DNA of 64,000 nucleotides from Beroe forskalii. Lineage: Eukaryota; Ctenophora; Nuda; Beroida; Beroidae. Shown in pieces: positions 38,788 through 51,375 of this stretch (position 1 is the stretch's first letter; each line of letters starts with the position of its first letter). The DNA lies in assembly GCA_011033025.1 (NCBI GenBank), contig WFMF01000449.1:1-64000 (forward strand). Reading direction: 5' to 3'. Below the pieces are notes generated by a model. The model saw nothing but the letters and a program-made list of their open reading frames with translations, was not told where the DNA came from and searched no databases. Made by a program: the position numbers and the translations under genes.

Positions 38788-38880
38788 GGAATTGAATGAT
38801 GAAGTTTGTTAGTTTCAATATTTGCAGACCCATTCGTGTTACATCATTGTAAAACCATTATATTATATTATATTACATAT

Positions 38881-39883
38881 TTTTTTTTCTTTTCATACAG
38901 TGGGCTGTAGACACAGCTATTTTTTTGCATGATTCACCAATGGTAACATTTTTCTTGTCCGTATGTTCATGTGAATGTGACCGTTTTTGGCCTTTTCATT
39001 CCTTATTGGGGCATTTTTAATGACAGGGATTGTTTTTTTTAACACTTGGTTAATTTGTAATGTTCAGGACTTATAATATATTTCTATTTTACTTTTCAAA
39101 CATGAATTATATTGATGATGCTTTGTGAAATTGTTATACACTATTGGTGATGCACCTCTAGTGCTTTCTCAGAATATATTTATACTATTTCATTCTCTTC
39201 GGAGATTTTTCAAAAAAGGAACTTGTAAATGGAGTGATGATAGAAATGAATTCTATGATGGGCATCAAACTCATGACCACTGTATAATAGTTGCATCGTT
39301 TTCCTCAGCAGGAGTAAGTGGTGTGTAGTCTTGGCTCTTGCCTAATGCTGGTGGGGCTCTGGCTCTTGGACATTTGAGTTTGGATTTTCACCAAGGATTG
39401 CCACTGTTGAGGGGGGGGGGTTCATTTTGGGGATTTTGGTTTGGTGCCTCATTGGACCACATTAAATTGGGGAGCACCCTAGGTCATTGCTGCAAGTTTT
39501 CCCTAAGTCTTCAAGAATTGTTTGTTTCCTACTGAACTCTTTATATAGAAGCAATTAATTAATTTGTAATATTTGAATTAATAAGAAATCTTTCTTCAAG
39601 ACATCAATCTGTAATATTTATATTATTAATACCTAATTAATTTGTAATTTGTATACAAATAAAGCCCTAAAACAAATTAGTTAATGGCTCATGCATCAAT
39701 AGGTACAAAACATGTAAAAAATTAGTGCAGCTCTCTAGTCCAGCAATAATTTCTAGCCAAAAAATTTTATTCTATCAACCATTGGGCTACAGAAGGAAAT
39801 TTTGGCTGACAAAGGGAGGTACAATAAATCTTGATCTGATTGAATCATAACTCTCACCATTCCTTCATGTAGGTACTAGCAAG
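38881..39883. other. Spacer upstream of UFL1
   Basis: AT-rich with a G run near 39411. No supported gene. It presumably contains the UFL1 promoter; no clear element is visible. Confidence 0.5.
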
Positions 39884-42085
39884 ATGGCAGATTGGGCTGA
39901 GGTTAGACAACTTCAAGAAGAATTGTACAATGTTCAACTTCAATCTGCTAAAAATAAACTTTCAGAAAGAAATTGCATTGCAGTTATCCAAAGATTGATC
40001 AGTTTAGGCCTCTTAGAAGTTATATATTCATGTGATGGCAAAGAGTATATTACTCCTAAACAACTTGAGAAGGATATACTTGATGAGCTATATGTTTGTG
40101 GTGGAAGAGTATCTATGACTGATCTTGCTCAAACCCTGAATGTAGATTATTCACACATTGACAAAAAAGTGAATGAACTTCTTCAAGATTCTACTTTGTC
40201 TGTGCACTATGGGGAATTGATTAGTAAACAATTCTTTGACAATCTTGCCCTCGAAGTCAATGAAACACTACAGGAAACTGGTCTAATTCCCCTGACTCAA
40301 CTAAGCCAAGAAGTATCTCTTCCAGTTTCAACACTTTCTAAGGAACTGATGCCCAGAGTTGGTGATCTTATAAATGGTACCTATGACAAGAAAACTGATA
40401 TACTCTTCACTGAAGCATTTGTTGAAAGACAGGCTTCAAAATTACGTGGAGCTTGCAGTGCAGCAACACGACCTATCCAACTTGATAAGATTATGGATGC
40501 CCATGATATAACTGCCTCTCTTGGCTATAAATGTGTGAAAGATTTGATTTCTTGTGGCCGTCTTCAGGGTCAACTTCAAGGAACAAGTAGTAACCCAGTT
40601 TTCATACCAATGCTTTATACATCAGCTCAAAATCAATGGGCTGATAGTTTCTATAATCAAAATGGCTATATAACTCTTCAAATGATGCAAAATAAAGGCA
40701 TAAATAATCCAAGTTCTATGAGTTTAAAGTTTGAGGATTCAATTTTGTTGACATCATGTTATATTAGTAGATCAACTATATCTAACACACAGTCAATTAT
40801 AGAGGATGTTATCAACTCTGACAGCTATATTGAACTCAATGAGTGGATATTTGAGTGGTGCAGTGAGACTGATGAGCCTAAACTGTTTGAAATTGTTTTA
40901 GAGAACGTGAAGCCTGAAAAATATAGAATTCTCCCCAATAAGTCAATTATTTCTACTAATCTTCTGTCTTCATTACTAAATAGTTTCAATGAAATGATTA
41001 ATGAACAAGCAAAAGTTGATTCTGATAACCCAAAAATTCTATCAACACTAAAGAAGTTTGATGCTATAGCTGCAACTTCATCTGAACCAAAGTCAGTCAA
41101 GAAAGGTAAAGGTGGAAAGAAAGGGAAAAAGAATAGGGCACAGGATGAATGTGATGAGGAAGAGTACAATACACCTAAATCTATTGCTGGACCAACATTT
41201 CTAAATAATGATGGAATTGTCAGTAAGTTGGTAGGAATTAATGTTTTCATAGAAAATGAGCCCAAGGAAGAAACCACCCTTTCTGATATAAGCGAGGTTA
41301 TTAAGAAGCAACTTGATGAAAAGTATAGGAAAGCATTGGATGAAGAAATAAGAAAGAAAACCTTCAAGTCAAGCAAAGCCCAACAGAAGACTGATGAGGA
41401 AACCATTAATAACCTTTATAATACAATATGTTTATGTGAACGTGGTCTTAAGTTATTTGAAGATTCTGTCAGAACCCACATTCAAAAACATATTTTGAGG
41501 ACTCTTTGTCAGGACTTATTAAATCAAACATTCATTATTCTTGGTGAAGAATATGAATGTCCATTCCAGGGTACTAATTTTAAACTTGAAACTCTTATAC
41601 CCTATTTGTCTAAAAATGCAAAGCCATTTGCAACTTCAGTAATAGCTTCTGTTGCTTCTGGTTCAAGTATTGAAGAATTTCTTGAAAATTATGAGAAATT
41701 GACTGATCCTCAATTCACTCAGCTTCTGGTGAAAAAACTTGACAAGAAGAAAGAACGAAATATGATTTTCTCTCAGAAACAAAGCCTTTTGGAACAAATG
41801 AAAACTGAAACGAAGTCTCCTGAATTACTGAATATTGCTTGCAGTCTCCTGTTCATCAAGCTTCATTCAGTATTCATTCATGTCCCTGGTCGCTGTATAT
41901 CATCAGCTATAAAGACTATTGCAGAGGAATTACCAGATTCTCAAAAAGGTATTCTTGAATCTGCGTTAAATAGTGTTGTTGCAGAGTTGAAAGGAGAATG
42001 TACCATGTCAGATGATCAGAAAGATCTCCTCCGAGATACAGTTACAGGTGTTTTGTTTGGCAAGCAAACGAACTCTGATGAATAA
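39884..42085 (+). CDS. UFL1: E3 UFM1-protein ligase 1, intronless
   Basis: A single open frame of 733 residues matches UFL1 from its first codons: MADWAEVRQLQEEL, KLSERNCIAVIQRLI, DGKEYITPKQLEKDILDEL and GGRVSMTDLAQTLNVD in the N-terminal winged-helix region, IFTEAFV-like LFTEAFVERQASKLRGACSA, a lysine-rich linker (KKGKGGKKGKKNR, about residue 410), LYNTICLCERGLKLFEDSVR, KKKERNMIFSQKQSLLEQMK, and VPGRCISSAI near the C-terminus. Human UFL1 has 794 residues. UFL1 with DDRGK1 and CDK5RAP3 transfers UFM1 to ribosomal protein uL24 and other targets at the ER. Base composition is AT-rich, unlike the GC-rich KCTD3, EDEM2 and ARF1 exons nearby, and there is no intron, although UFL1 is intron-rich in many animals. 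That would fit an old retrogene or simple intron loss. No poly(A) tract or target duplication is visible. Confidence 0.95.
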   Translation: MADWAEVRQLQEELYNVQLQSAKNKLSERNCIAVIQRLISLGLLEVIYSCDGKEYITPKQLEKDILDELYVCGGRVSMTDLAQTLNVDYSHIDKKVNELLQDSTLSVHYGELISKQFFDNLALEVNETLQETGLIPLTQLSQEVSLPVSTLSKELMPRVGDLINGTYDKKTDILFTEAFVERQASKLRGACSAATRPIQLDKIMDAHDITASLGYKCVKDLISCGRLQGQLQGTSSNPVFIPMLYTSAQNQWADSFYNQNGYITLQMMQNKGINNPSSMSLKFEDSILLTSCYISRSTISNTQSIIEDVINSDSYIELNEWIFEWCSETDEPKLFEIVLENVKPEKYRILPNKSIISTNLLSSLLNSFNEMINEQAKVDSDNPKILSTLKKFDAIAATSSEPKSVKKGKGGKKGKKNRAQDECDEEEYNTPKSIAGPTFLNNDGIVSKLVGINVFIENEPKEETTLSDISEVIKKQLDEKYRKALDEEIRKKTFKSSKAQQKTDEETINNLYNTICLCERGLKLFEDSVRTHIQKHILRTLCQDLLNQTFIILGEEYECPFQGTNFKLETLIPYLSKNAKPFATSVIASVASGSSIEEFLENYEKLTDPQFTQLLVKKLDKKKERNMIFSQKQSLLEQMKTETKSPELLNIACSLLFIKLHSVFIHVPGRCISSAIKTIAEELPDSQKGILESALNSVVAELKGECTMSDDQKDLLRDTVTGVLFGKQTNSDE

Positions 42086-42154
42086 ATGTAAGGGTTTTTA
42101 TTATGGATTTATTGATGTATCAAAACTACTTTTAGGTGCATCAAAATTGTTGAA

Positions 42155-42160
42155 AATAAA
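42155..42160 (+). terminator. Candidate UFL1 polyadenylation signal
   Basis: AATAAA is 70 bp after the UFL1 stop codon, the first good match in the 3' flank (an earlier AATAAA overlaps the stop itself). Consensus only. Confidence 0.4.
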
Positions 42161-42563
42161 TTAGAGATAAATGAAATAATATAATATGTATTTTTGATTT
42201 GAAATTTGTAGTAAGACCATATTTGAGACTTGCAGAGTTAAGAGAATTTCAATCATTTAAGATTTTTTGCTTTGATTTGTGTTAGAATTTTAGAAGGGAA
42301 AGCAAATCTCTCGCCTTTCCCACCAAATCTTTTATGTTTTTCTTGTCAGCAATCAGCATACTTCATAGTATTCTTTGTAGCCATGTTTTTGAGTAGCAAT
42401 ACATAAAGCCACAATTATGATGCTATGCAATCATCAAGTAACTGAAAACAGAGTGATAAATTTTATCAGCACTCATAAAGATAATGATATACAAAACAAA
42501 GTAAAGAGATAATTCTAGTTGTGACATGATCCCACTCAGCTCTCTCCATCTGAGGGTAGATGA

Positions 42564-45500
42564 ATGTCAAACAGCAACTACAGAGGACCACAGCCCCCCT
42601 CGAGTTACTACCAGGAGATAGGTTATCCTGTTGTTAGGGGCGGGGGTGGAGCCAACCAGCGGGATTATGTCCAGGTGGAAAGACGAGGGAGACGAGTAAA
42701 CAACCGGCAGGCACGTAACTCGTCCTCACGAAGCGACCACCCCGCTTTCAGGACCAATGAGATCATCAAGCTGAATGTGGGGGGACGACAGTTTACCACC
42801 AGCAAGAGTACTTTAGTATGGATAAACGATACCTTCTTCACAGGTGAGTTGATGATTGATGGAGTTTTCTGAAGTATCATTTCTCCAGCATTATAATTTA
42901 ATTAATTACTATCATAGTTTCCTTAATAATAATATGGAGCTTTTCTTTTCATTATTTTGAAATCAATCTACGGATAATTTCTCCAGGGTTACTGAGCAAT
43001 AGAATACCGAGTGTCCTGGACGAGAATGGGGCCTTCTTCATAGACCGAGACCCAGACCTGTTTTCAGTTATTCTCAACTTTCTGCGGACTAAGAATATCA
43101 ATCTCGACGGTGTCAATGTAACCAGGTTATATTTTCATTTTTCAATTCTGTCATTGATGAATTTCGTATAATTTGAATACGCTGGGCCTATGTTGACCTG
43201 GACAATAATAAACAGAGATAGGACATATCATAAACCCTTCAGTTTGCTGCACGAAGCCGAGTATTTCGGTATCACGCCCCTCATCCGGCGTATCTCGGTG
43301 TGTGCCTCGCTGGACACGTGTAACTGTGGAGACCTCCTCTTCCACGCCCTCCTGCCCCCGCCTCCACAACTCACCAGTAGGGAGAACTCCCCTGTGGTTC
43401 TAAGGAGGAGCTGCCGAGTTAGGGACTCTAACCGACTTCAGGTACAAGTTACGATCATGTTTTAAATTGTTCATTGCTGGAGTTAGAAAAAGAATCTAAA
43501 GTTAAAAATAATGGACCCGAAGTGAAATTGTGATGAACGTGATGTTTGTCACACAAAATGAGCAAGATGATTCTTAAGTTTTCATATCGATGTTATCATA
43601 ATTTCCAGGTTCAGAACGTTATTGGATCTCACAATTACACGCGGCTAGACTACCATGTGGACTTGATGGCTTTTAACTCGAGAGTGCCTGTCTCGGGCCC
43701 TAATAGTAAGGAGGTAGGGCGGACTTAAATTAGTCTCTTTTTTGCTTTAATTCGAGATGCAGATATTTTGGCAACTAAAATCATAATTGGTTGAAAAAAC
43801 TGCAATTTAACCTCTTGGTTATTAACATCTTTTGTCGCTGCCAGGTACTAATTGCGGTGAGCTCGGGTTCCCAAGTCCACCTGTGGAACGTCTCAGATCA
43901 CTCTGAAGTTGCTAACTTTGACTTGGAAGTGGATGTGGAAACGCTGCTCTTCATTGCTTCTGGTCTGGTGGCCCTCAGCTCAAGGTTTAATATTCATGAT
44001 CGTGCTTAAAATTTCTTCATTCTTTAGATCCAAAATTTATTGAAAATGTTGATGATATAATAATTATTGATGAGTATTTAATTCGGTCTGACTTAGATAT
44101 TGATCAACATCAGTGCAATTTTTTGCCATACTTCTATGAAAGCTTATGTAATAACTTGTATCACCTGAAACTTCCCTGACAGTGGTATTATCGGAGTTTG
44201 GAACACAATGACTCAGACTTGGAAGATACAACAAGTGCAACCCATTACCAGCTTCGATGTTGCAGGTGTGTAGTATGTACCATGAGGTTTATCGCGTCGA
44301 CGCGTCGACTACGTTTTAAATTTAGTTCCTCTTTGCAAAAAAGGAGTAATTTAACTGGGAACATGTAAAGTGTAAACCTTTCACGCCGAAAAAAGGTCCT
44401 ACCGCACTGCTCCTTAGATCAGAACAGCGGATGAAGCCCTCAGGTGGACCCCAAAAACTATAATAGTATAATGGGTCGGAAGTCGAGGGTCCCTGTCCGA
44501 CCACTTGTTTACCACATTGCTCAGGTTGCATGTTATTCCTGGGATGTGGTGACGGGTGCATCTACTGCATCGACATGGCCAAGTTCCCTCTGAGAATGAA
44601 GGATAACGACCTGCTCGTTAACAAGCTTTACTCGGACCCAGAGAGGAATAAGGGCATCAGCATAACTGCCATCAGGTACAACTTGCAAATACATAGGAGT
44701 TGTTTCAGAACAACAAAATTAACAGTACGAAGTTACAAAAGCCTAAGGCCTTCTAAGTCATACTTGTCCCTCTTCATTATGATCAATCGAGAAATAAAAC
44801 TCAACTTTTCGCCCTTCCAAAATATCATAGCCCATCTTTTGATCATGTTTACTGTCATCTTCACTCCTCTCCTTCTCAGCGTGTACCTGACCCCTAAGCA
44901 ATGCATAGGACAGCAGTGTGGGGAGTGGATTGAGATAGCTTACGGAACCAACAGGGGCATGGTCCGGATCATCTTCCAGCACCCAGAAACTGTCGGACAA
45001 GGTAATACCAGAGGCTGATTTGGGATCTTTGGCAAACCTCGAATGTCAACATTTTGATAAAGTTTCAGTTTCAAAAACCCGACACCACTCTTTTTCTCCT
45101 TTTCCCTTGTTTATTTGAATTAGACGTTAGTAAATTAGACGTTAGTAAATTCAGTGGTCACTGTTCAGTATTCCTCAATGTTCAGTATTCCTCAATGTTC
45201 AGGACCACAGGTGCTCCAAACGTTCAGCATCCACCGTGCAGTGGTAACCCGGGTTATGCTGAGTGAGAACCACCTGATCAGCGTGTGCTCAGAAAGCAAC
45301 CATGTCAGAAGCTGGACAGTCACACGGTGAGTGGGGTGGAGTGGAATGGAGTAGGGGGGGGGGGGCTGGGGTGGGACTTTGGGATGAGGAATTTTACGTT
45401 GATAACTCTAAATAGTTGAAATGAAAGAGCAATGGTAGCCTTCAAAAGTTTAAAGTACTGTTCCTAAAAACCAACCCATATCCGGTCCCAACCTCATTCT

Positions 45501-48500
45501 GCCCAGGTTCCGAGGTCGCATCCTGACTCAACCTAGCTCCACTCCCCTTGCCTCCTTCAACGTTATCGCTCTTGACGAGCCCTTCTCTCCCATGTCAGCT
45601 AACGGGGTGGGACCTTACGGGGACAAGGACGACTGGGCTGTCTTCATGCAGAAGGTAAGCAAGGAGGGGAAACTTGGTGGCGGTATTAACGTTTCCAGGA
45701 ATCCAGGATCCCCCAATTCTGAATTGGGCTAAATTTGCTGCTTTTTTGGCCAAAATGGAGAAAAAGTTTCCGTAACGTAACTTGGATCAAGCATCATCCT
45801 TATATCTTTAGGTATATGAAAATTAATCGCCTATACTGACCCTACATTCTATCTGAACTGTTTCCGACAGGTTGTGCAAACTAGTAACGAGATGTTTGTG
45901 TCGCTCGCCTCCACCGGCAAGAGACTTTGTGCCTTACGGAGTGTGGACGGTACCAACATAACCTCCTACTGTTTACACGAGTGTGACAGTGCCACCAGGA
46001 CAAGAATGAGACGATACATCCTGACAGGTTTGATATGAAAGAAAATGAATAAATATGGGCAATTATAAAGCACTTCTTTTAAGCAAGCTTTCACACAGAA
46101 GATAATTTGGAAATGGAAATAAGTCATAAATCTGACTAGTACCTCTTGAGAAGAAGGTGGCCTGCTTAAAACTTCATCACTCTTTTCTACACTTCCCATC
46201 CTTTCTTTCTTTCACCTCCTTCAGCTCTTCTATCCTAGATTTCTCGCTTTACGCATTGTACAATCTCACAATGAAGTGTTTTTGTACATTGCTTGCAGCA
46301 TGACAGCCAAAGGAATAGTATACAATTTGCGGTCTCTCACTGTTTGTGAGATCAACAGATTTGAGTTTATTTGACTCACACATAGCATTGATTACACTGG
46401 CTCTCACCTTATGTCTCACACCACACACTCGCTTATAATCGGTTATATGGCTAGTCTTCAGTCTCCTTGTGTTCTCTCGCGACCCACTTATCTCTCTCCC
46501 TTTATCATGTGCCTAACAAATTAACAAAATACGGATAACGGCAGAGTTGAAATCATCAAGTCGCAACTTTTAACCTTGATAGTAGCGTCATCAATTCACT
46601 ATTCTATCCCATGATAATAACGTCCCACTCAGGTCATGAGGATGGTGCAATACAGATGTGGGACCTGACCACTGCTTTTGACAGAGCTCCCAAAGACCTG
46701 TACAGCACTGAGGCTCCCGGGCAAACCGGAATAACTCAGGTTTCTACTTAAATCTTAACGTCATGTTCATTTTACATATTGAGATGTACCAATCTACTTT
46801 TTGAACAATTAACATTGTGCAATATTAGTGCACTGGCACAAATTACTATTTACTTTATTACATGTATCGTATCACCTGGTTTGCTTTATAAATTCTCCTG
46901 TTTTTACACACCTGACACCCTCCAAGGACGAGTTGTTGCGGCTGATGAACCACTGCGATGTCCAGGCTTCTCTCTCCACCTCCCTGGCCTCCCCGTTCAG
47001 CTCCTCCCTCAGCATCACCGACCACAGCGACGACGAGGCCTCGTGAGTGCGATTAGTTGCTAATCTCACTCGTTAGTTGATTATATCATTCGTAAGCTCT
47101 AGTTGATTCAAAAAGAAACCGGTTGGTGCTGGTTGATCTTGAGGTAGTATTGATGTATATGGTAGCAGCGAGCAAGGACCCAGAAATTCTTTTTACAGTT
47201 CATTCTTCGCTAATTTGTCTGTCAATCATCGCCAATCCCTCTTCAGGATGCCTAACCATCACGAGTATGAAAGGATCATCAAGGCCCGGCACTCTCTGCC
47301 CATAGACATCGGCTTGGCTTTCCCTGGTAAGTTAACAAGATAATATCAGAGTATCGTTCCAATTACCTCTGTAAAGCTGTAATTCTATGATCAACTGATG
47401 ACAAATTGACTACCTATAGTAAGGGATTGACCCGTAACCCCCTGTGAACTAAATCCTCCCAAAGATGTTAGAACGTTTTTCGGTAGTTCATAGGTCATAG
47501 AAACCCCCTAAGAAAGTTATCCAAAAATTCCTTGGGAACCTTGATTTTTACCCTTTTACCCGCGCGTGGGTTAAAACTTTAAATGGCGATATCTCGGCTT
47601 CCTTTTGAGATACGGAGCTCAACAACCACACTAAAATATGCGCAATGGACACATTTAGTTGGGCGGGTCATGGTCCCAGGTCGCTATTTTGAACCGTTTT
47701 CGAGATAATCGCCAAAAAACCCTTTTTCGCTAGGCACAAAGGGGTAAAAAATGGTCCCGGTAAATACAGCTGTACTGTGGGTAAATTGGCACTTATAATG
47801 ATCACAGACACGTCTATCAGTTCTTCATAGCCTAAAGTAACACCAGAAAAAAGTTATCCAAAAAATTCCATAATTTAACCCCCTTTTCACCCCTTTTTCA
47901 AACCCCTGCGTAAGCCAAATTTTCAAATGGGGATATCTCGGCTTCCTTTTGAGATACGGAGCTCAGTAACCACTTTAAAATATGCGCAATGGGCACATTT
48001 GGTTGGGCGGGTCATGGTCCCAGGTCGATATTTTGAACCGTTTTCGAGATAATCGCCAAAAACCCCTTTTTCGCTATGCGCAAAGGGGTAAAAAGTGGTC
48101 CCGGTAAATACAGCTGTACTGTGGGTAAATTGGCACTTATTATGATCACAGACACGTCTATCAGTTCTTCATAGCATAAAGTAACACCAGAAAAAAGTTA
48201 TCCAAAAAATTCCATAATTTAACCCCCTTTTCACCTCTTTTTTTAAACCCCTGTGTAAGCCAAATTTTGAAATTGGGATATTTTGACTTTCAATCGAAAT
48301 AAGGAGGTCTTACAGCTGTCAACAACCAATCTAGAATGTCTAGAATGAGCACATTTGGTTGGGTAGAACAAGGTTGCAAGTTTCTATCTCATATCTCATA
48401 TCGATTTGATGGAATTTGGAAATTTTTACCAAATTCAGGGGCTACACGTATGAAAGAGGTCAAAATACGTCTTAGGTGAGTCATCATTTTGATATATAAT

Positions 48501-51189
48501 GACCATTTCTGATTGACCATTCGTGGTATTCAGGTAGAATTTTAGAGCTGGCCATACCATAAAGCAAATCCCCATAAAAACCCACATAGAGCAAACCCAC
48601 CCATAAAGTAAACTGCATAATATTTTGGAGGAAAATTCTGTGAAAGATGTACAGTAATCATGGAAAGTATATGGATACTCTAAATGAGACCATTCCACAT
48701 AATGACACTTCAAAATTTTTGACCTGGGCCAAACAAACACTGTTGAAATGAAAATACAAATACAAGTTCCACTTGCATTTTAGGAAGATGTTGTCCCAAC
48801 AGATTGGATTCATTCCTTCTGGTAGAGAGCCATGCTCTAATATTATCCTGCCAAACGTACTGGCCAGGAAAGATGGGGGTTTCTACGGAATTTAATGTCA
48901 ATCAGACAATGCATAGATGGCCTTATTAAAGCATCAATTTCGTGCTCTTGCCTTAATAATGTATTCAACATAACTTGTCCATTCATGATTTCGCATTGCA
49001 AGCAATTGTCAACTTTCATTATGGATGGTGGCATATGGCTGGCCACAAACCACAGTTCTATTGCTGTGAGTCTAGCTGGGCGTCGGAGTATGGCTACCAT
49101 AAATGTATAAGGTGTGCCCTGATACCTTGGATTTAGGAATGGTTTCTCAAGAATTGAAGTTGAAGGTAAATTCCAAAGCACTTACCAGTTACCACAAGAT
49201 ATTATACCCACCTGAAGAAAAAATATGACTCTTCAAGCAGATATAAATTCCAACTCTGGCAGCAAGGAAGATATGGGATATACTTGGTTGGATATATACC
49301 ATGTTAAAACACTCTTTAGAGAAGACATCATGAAAGCAACTATCCAACATCCATGAGGCTTATCTGATAAAGAGAGAAGCTTTGGCAAACTGTCAAAGAG
49401 GACAGAAATTTCCTTACTGACAGCAGTTATGATGTTTATTGTTGCAAACATGATTCTGTGTGCTTTCTGCTGAGAAAGAAGTTCAGAAACACTGCTATTT
49501 CAAACCTCATGGGTTTGAAAGATAAGTAGCATCTAAATCTGAAGGACCCTTATAAGATGAAAAGAAGTGATTTTAGTTGCTTATTTTGTAATATCGAAAC
49601 TTAAAATTACTGCTTCTCCATTTCAGTACGATGTATTTATGGATTATAATAGTGTTTCATGTTTTGTTAACAATCCGAAATGGTCATTATATATCAAAAT
49701 GATGACTCACCTAAGACGTATTTTGACCTCTTTCATACGTGTAGCCCCCTGAATTTGGTAAAAAATTTCCAAATTCCATCAAATCGATATGAGATATGAG
49801 ATAGAAACTTGCAACCTTGTTCTACCCAACCAAATGTGCTCATTCTAGACATTCTAGATTGGTTGTTGACAGCTGTAAGACCTCCTTATTTCGATTGAAA
49901 GTCAAAATATCCCAATTTCAAAATTTGGCTTACACAGGGGTTTAAAAAAAGAGGTGAAAAGGGGGTTAAATTATGGAATTTTTTGGATAACTTTTTTCTG
50001 GTGTTACTTTATGCTATGAAGAACTGATAGACGTGTCTGTGATCATAATAAGTGCCAATTTACCCACAGTACAGCTGTATTTACCGGGACCACTTTTTAC
50101 CCCTTTGCGCATAGCGAAAAAGGGGTTTTTGGCGATTATCTCGAAAACGGTTCAAAATATCGACCTGGGACCATGACCCGCCCAACCAAATGTGCCCATT
50201 GCGCATATTTTAAAGTGGTTACTGAGCTCCGTATCTCAAAAGGAAGCCGAGATATCCCCATTTGAAAATTTGGCTTACGCAGGGGTTTGAAAAAGGGGTG
50301 AAAAGGGGGTTAAATTATGGAATTTTTTGGATAACTTTTCTCTGGTGTTACTTTAGGCTATGAAGAACTGATAGACGTGTCTGTGATCATTATAAGTGCC
50401 AATTTACCCACAGTACAGCTGTATTTACCGGGACCATTTTTTACCCCTTTGTGCCTAGCGAAAAAGGGTTTTTTGGCGATTATCTCGAAAACGGTTCAAA
50501 ATAGCGACCTGGGACCATGACCCGCCCGACTAAATGTGTCCATTGCGCATATTTTAGTGTGGTTGTTGAGCTCTGTATCTCAAAAGGAAGCCGAGATATC
50601 GCCATTTAAAGTTTTAACCCACGCGCGGGTAAAAAAGGGGTAAAAAATCAAGGTTCCCCAAGGAATTTTTTGGATAACTTTCTTAGGGAGTTTCTATGAC
50701 CTATGAACTACCGAAAAACGTTCTAACATCTTTGGGAGGATTTAGTTCACAGGGGGTTACAGCCTGGGGCAGATACATCCCTTACTACTACTCATTAATC
50801 TGTTAAGATTGCAAATTTGAGTTTAAACGCTTCCAATTTCAACAGGTCCAAGTCGGTCGCAACAGCATCAACTCCAGCCAGGAAGGTCGCCTAGCACCCA
50901 CTCTTTGCCTAGCAACCACTCCCTCTCCTCGCCTACCCACGCTAACAACATGAATCACTCCTCCCACTCTAACAACCACTCGAGTCGCCCTAGCAACCAC
51001 TCGCCGCATCCTAGCAACCAATCCTCGCCCTCGACTAGCAACAACACGTCTCAAAGCACTCTAACCGGTCCCAGCAGTTCGCTCAACTCGCCTAGTACCA
51101 CGCCAGTTAACAGTGACGACGAGGCCGTCATGAGACCCACTCGGTCTCACAGCAGGAAGGCCAACACGCTACCACGCCGCAGAGCGTGA
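42564..51189 (+). CDS. KCTD3: KCTD3/SHKBP1-type BTB and WD40-repeat protein
   Basis: Fifteen exons join in phase to 764 residues: 42564-42843, 42987-43125, 43243-43441, 43609-43713, 43845-43984, 44183-44265, 44525-44675, 44880-45001, 45203-45326, 45507-45654, 45871-46027, 46633-46739, 46927-47042, 47247-47326 and 50846-51189. The N-terminal T1/BTB domain reads [19 protein letters not shown] and [20 protein letters not shown], then [16 protein letters not shown]40-like blades follow, with the family phrase [50 protein letters not shown] and [14 protein letters not shown]. The tail is rich in Ser/Asn/His. KCTD3 binds HCN3; SHKBP1 binds SH3KBP1; this single gene could be the ancestor of both. 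The last intron (3.5 kb) contains a large inverted-repeat element. The final codons run into a 20-bp minisatellite, and the exon 9 acceptor region is tandemly duplicated. Confidence 0.93.
45120..45202 (+). repeat. Tandem duplications before the KCTD3 exon 9 acceptor
   Basis: tagacgttagtaaat occurs twice in a row, then gttcagtattcctcaat twice, and the real acceptor gttcag follows. Each unit of the second repeat carries its own ttcag, so several alternative AG sites lie in a row before exon 9 at 45203. Confidence 0.85.
47418..50786. mobile_element. Foldback-like element with about 1.1-kb inverted arms
   Basis: The left arm (47418 to about 48508) and right arm (about 49677 to 50786) are near-perfect reverse complements. 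Both outer ends carry agtaagggat, and the phrase ccctgtgaactaaatcctcc is 20-30 bp inside. Each arm contains two tandem subrepeats of about 380 bp with gatatctcggcttccttttg, gggcgggtcatggtccc and tcgagataatcgccaaaaac. The 1.17-kb centre has short minus-strand frames (49181-48843, 49451-49233) with no family I recognise. Long inverted arms built of subrepeats are the plan of foldback-type DNA transposons. It sits inside the last KCTD3 intron, so the pre-mRNA would form a hairpin over 1 kb long. Target duplication is not clear. Confidence 0.85.
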
Positions 51190-51375
51190 ATACCACGCCG
51201 CTGAACATGTATGTACCACGCCGCAGAACACGCTACCACGCCGCAGAACACGCTACCACGCCGCAGGACGTGACTACCACGCCGCAGTGACTACCACGCC
51301 GCAGAGCACGTAACTACCACGCCGCAGAAGACGTGACTACCACGAGGCAGAGCACTTGACCACCACGCCACAAGA
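51165..51375. repeat. About 20-bp minisatellite at the KCTD3 stop codon
   Basis: About nine imperfect units of the type CTACCACGCCGCAGAACACG run from the last coding codons (LPRRRA) through the stop at 51187-51189 and into the 3' UTR. The C-terminal residues are therefore repeat-encoded. Confidence 0.85.

Larger units (their letters stand above)
34500..38880 (+). mobile_element. CR1/Jockey-like two-ORF LINE, copy B (near full length, broken)
   Basis: ORF1 remnants are at 34536-34775 and 34962-35372 (KKNVIVSNVPEQPAHLSGEA, then a basic tail RQERRKRKQQLEEKRNK). ORF2 starts around 35369, overlapping the ORF1 stop, and stays open to 37477. Its endonuclease has GDFNCPNISWLSG and GKSDHVSMI. Its RT has NYRPVSLTCILCKIYEKFI, FYFDFCKAFDTVPHYRLL, SGVPQGSVLGPLLFILFIND and LFADD. 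After FADD the frame is lost: the next segments (SDRTAVISDLESLENWESM, ELKWNENINSCIKDANRMIG, and 37950-38279) lie in other frames, with a stop near 37570. The 3' UTR has two short hairpins and ends in a (TATAT)n tail at about 38857-38880. The uninterrupted TTAA target of the transposon found in copy A is at 35565. Confidence 0.9.

Noticed and set aside
40825-41406. 193-codon minus-strand ORF
   Set aside because: Antisense shadow of UFL1.
48435-49451. Minus-strand ORFs in the centre of the KCTD3-intron element as a transposase
   Set aside because: They are short, broken and show no catalytic motif I recognise, so no transposase is called.
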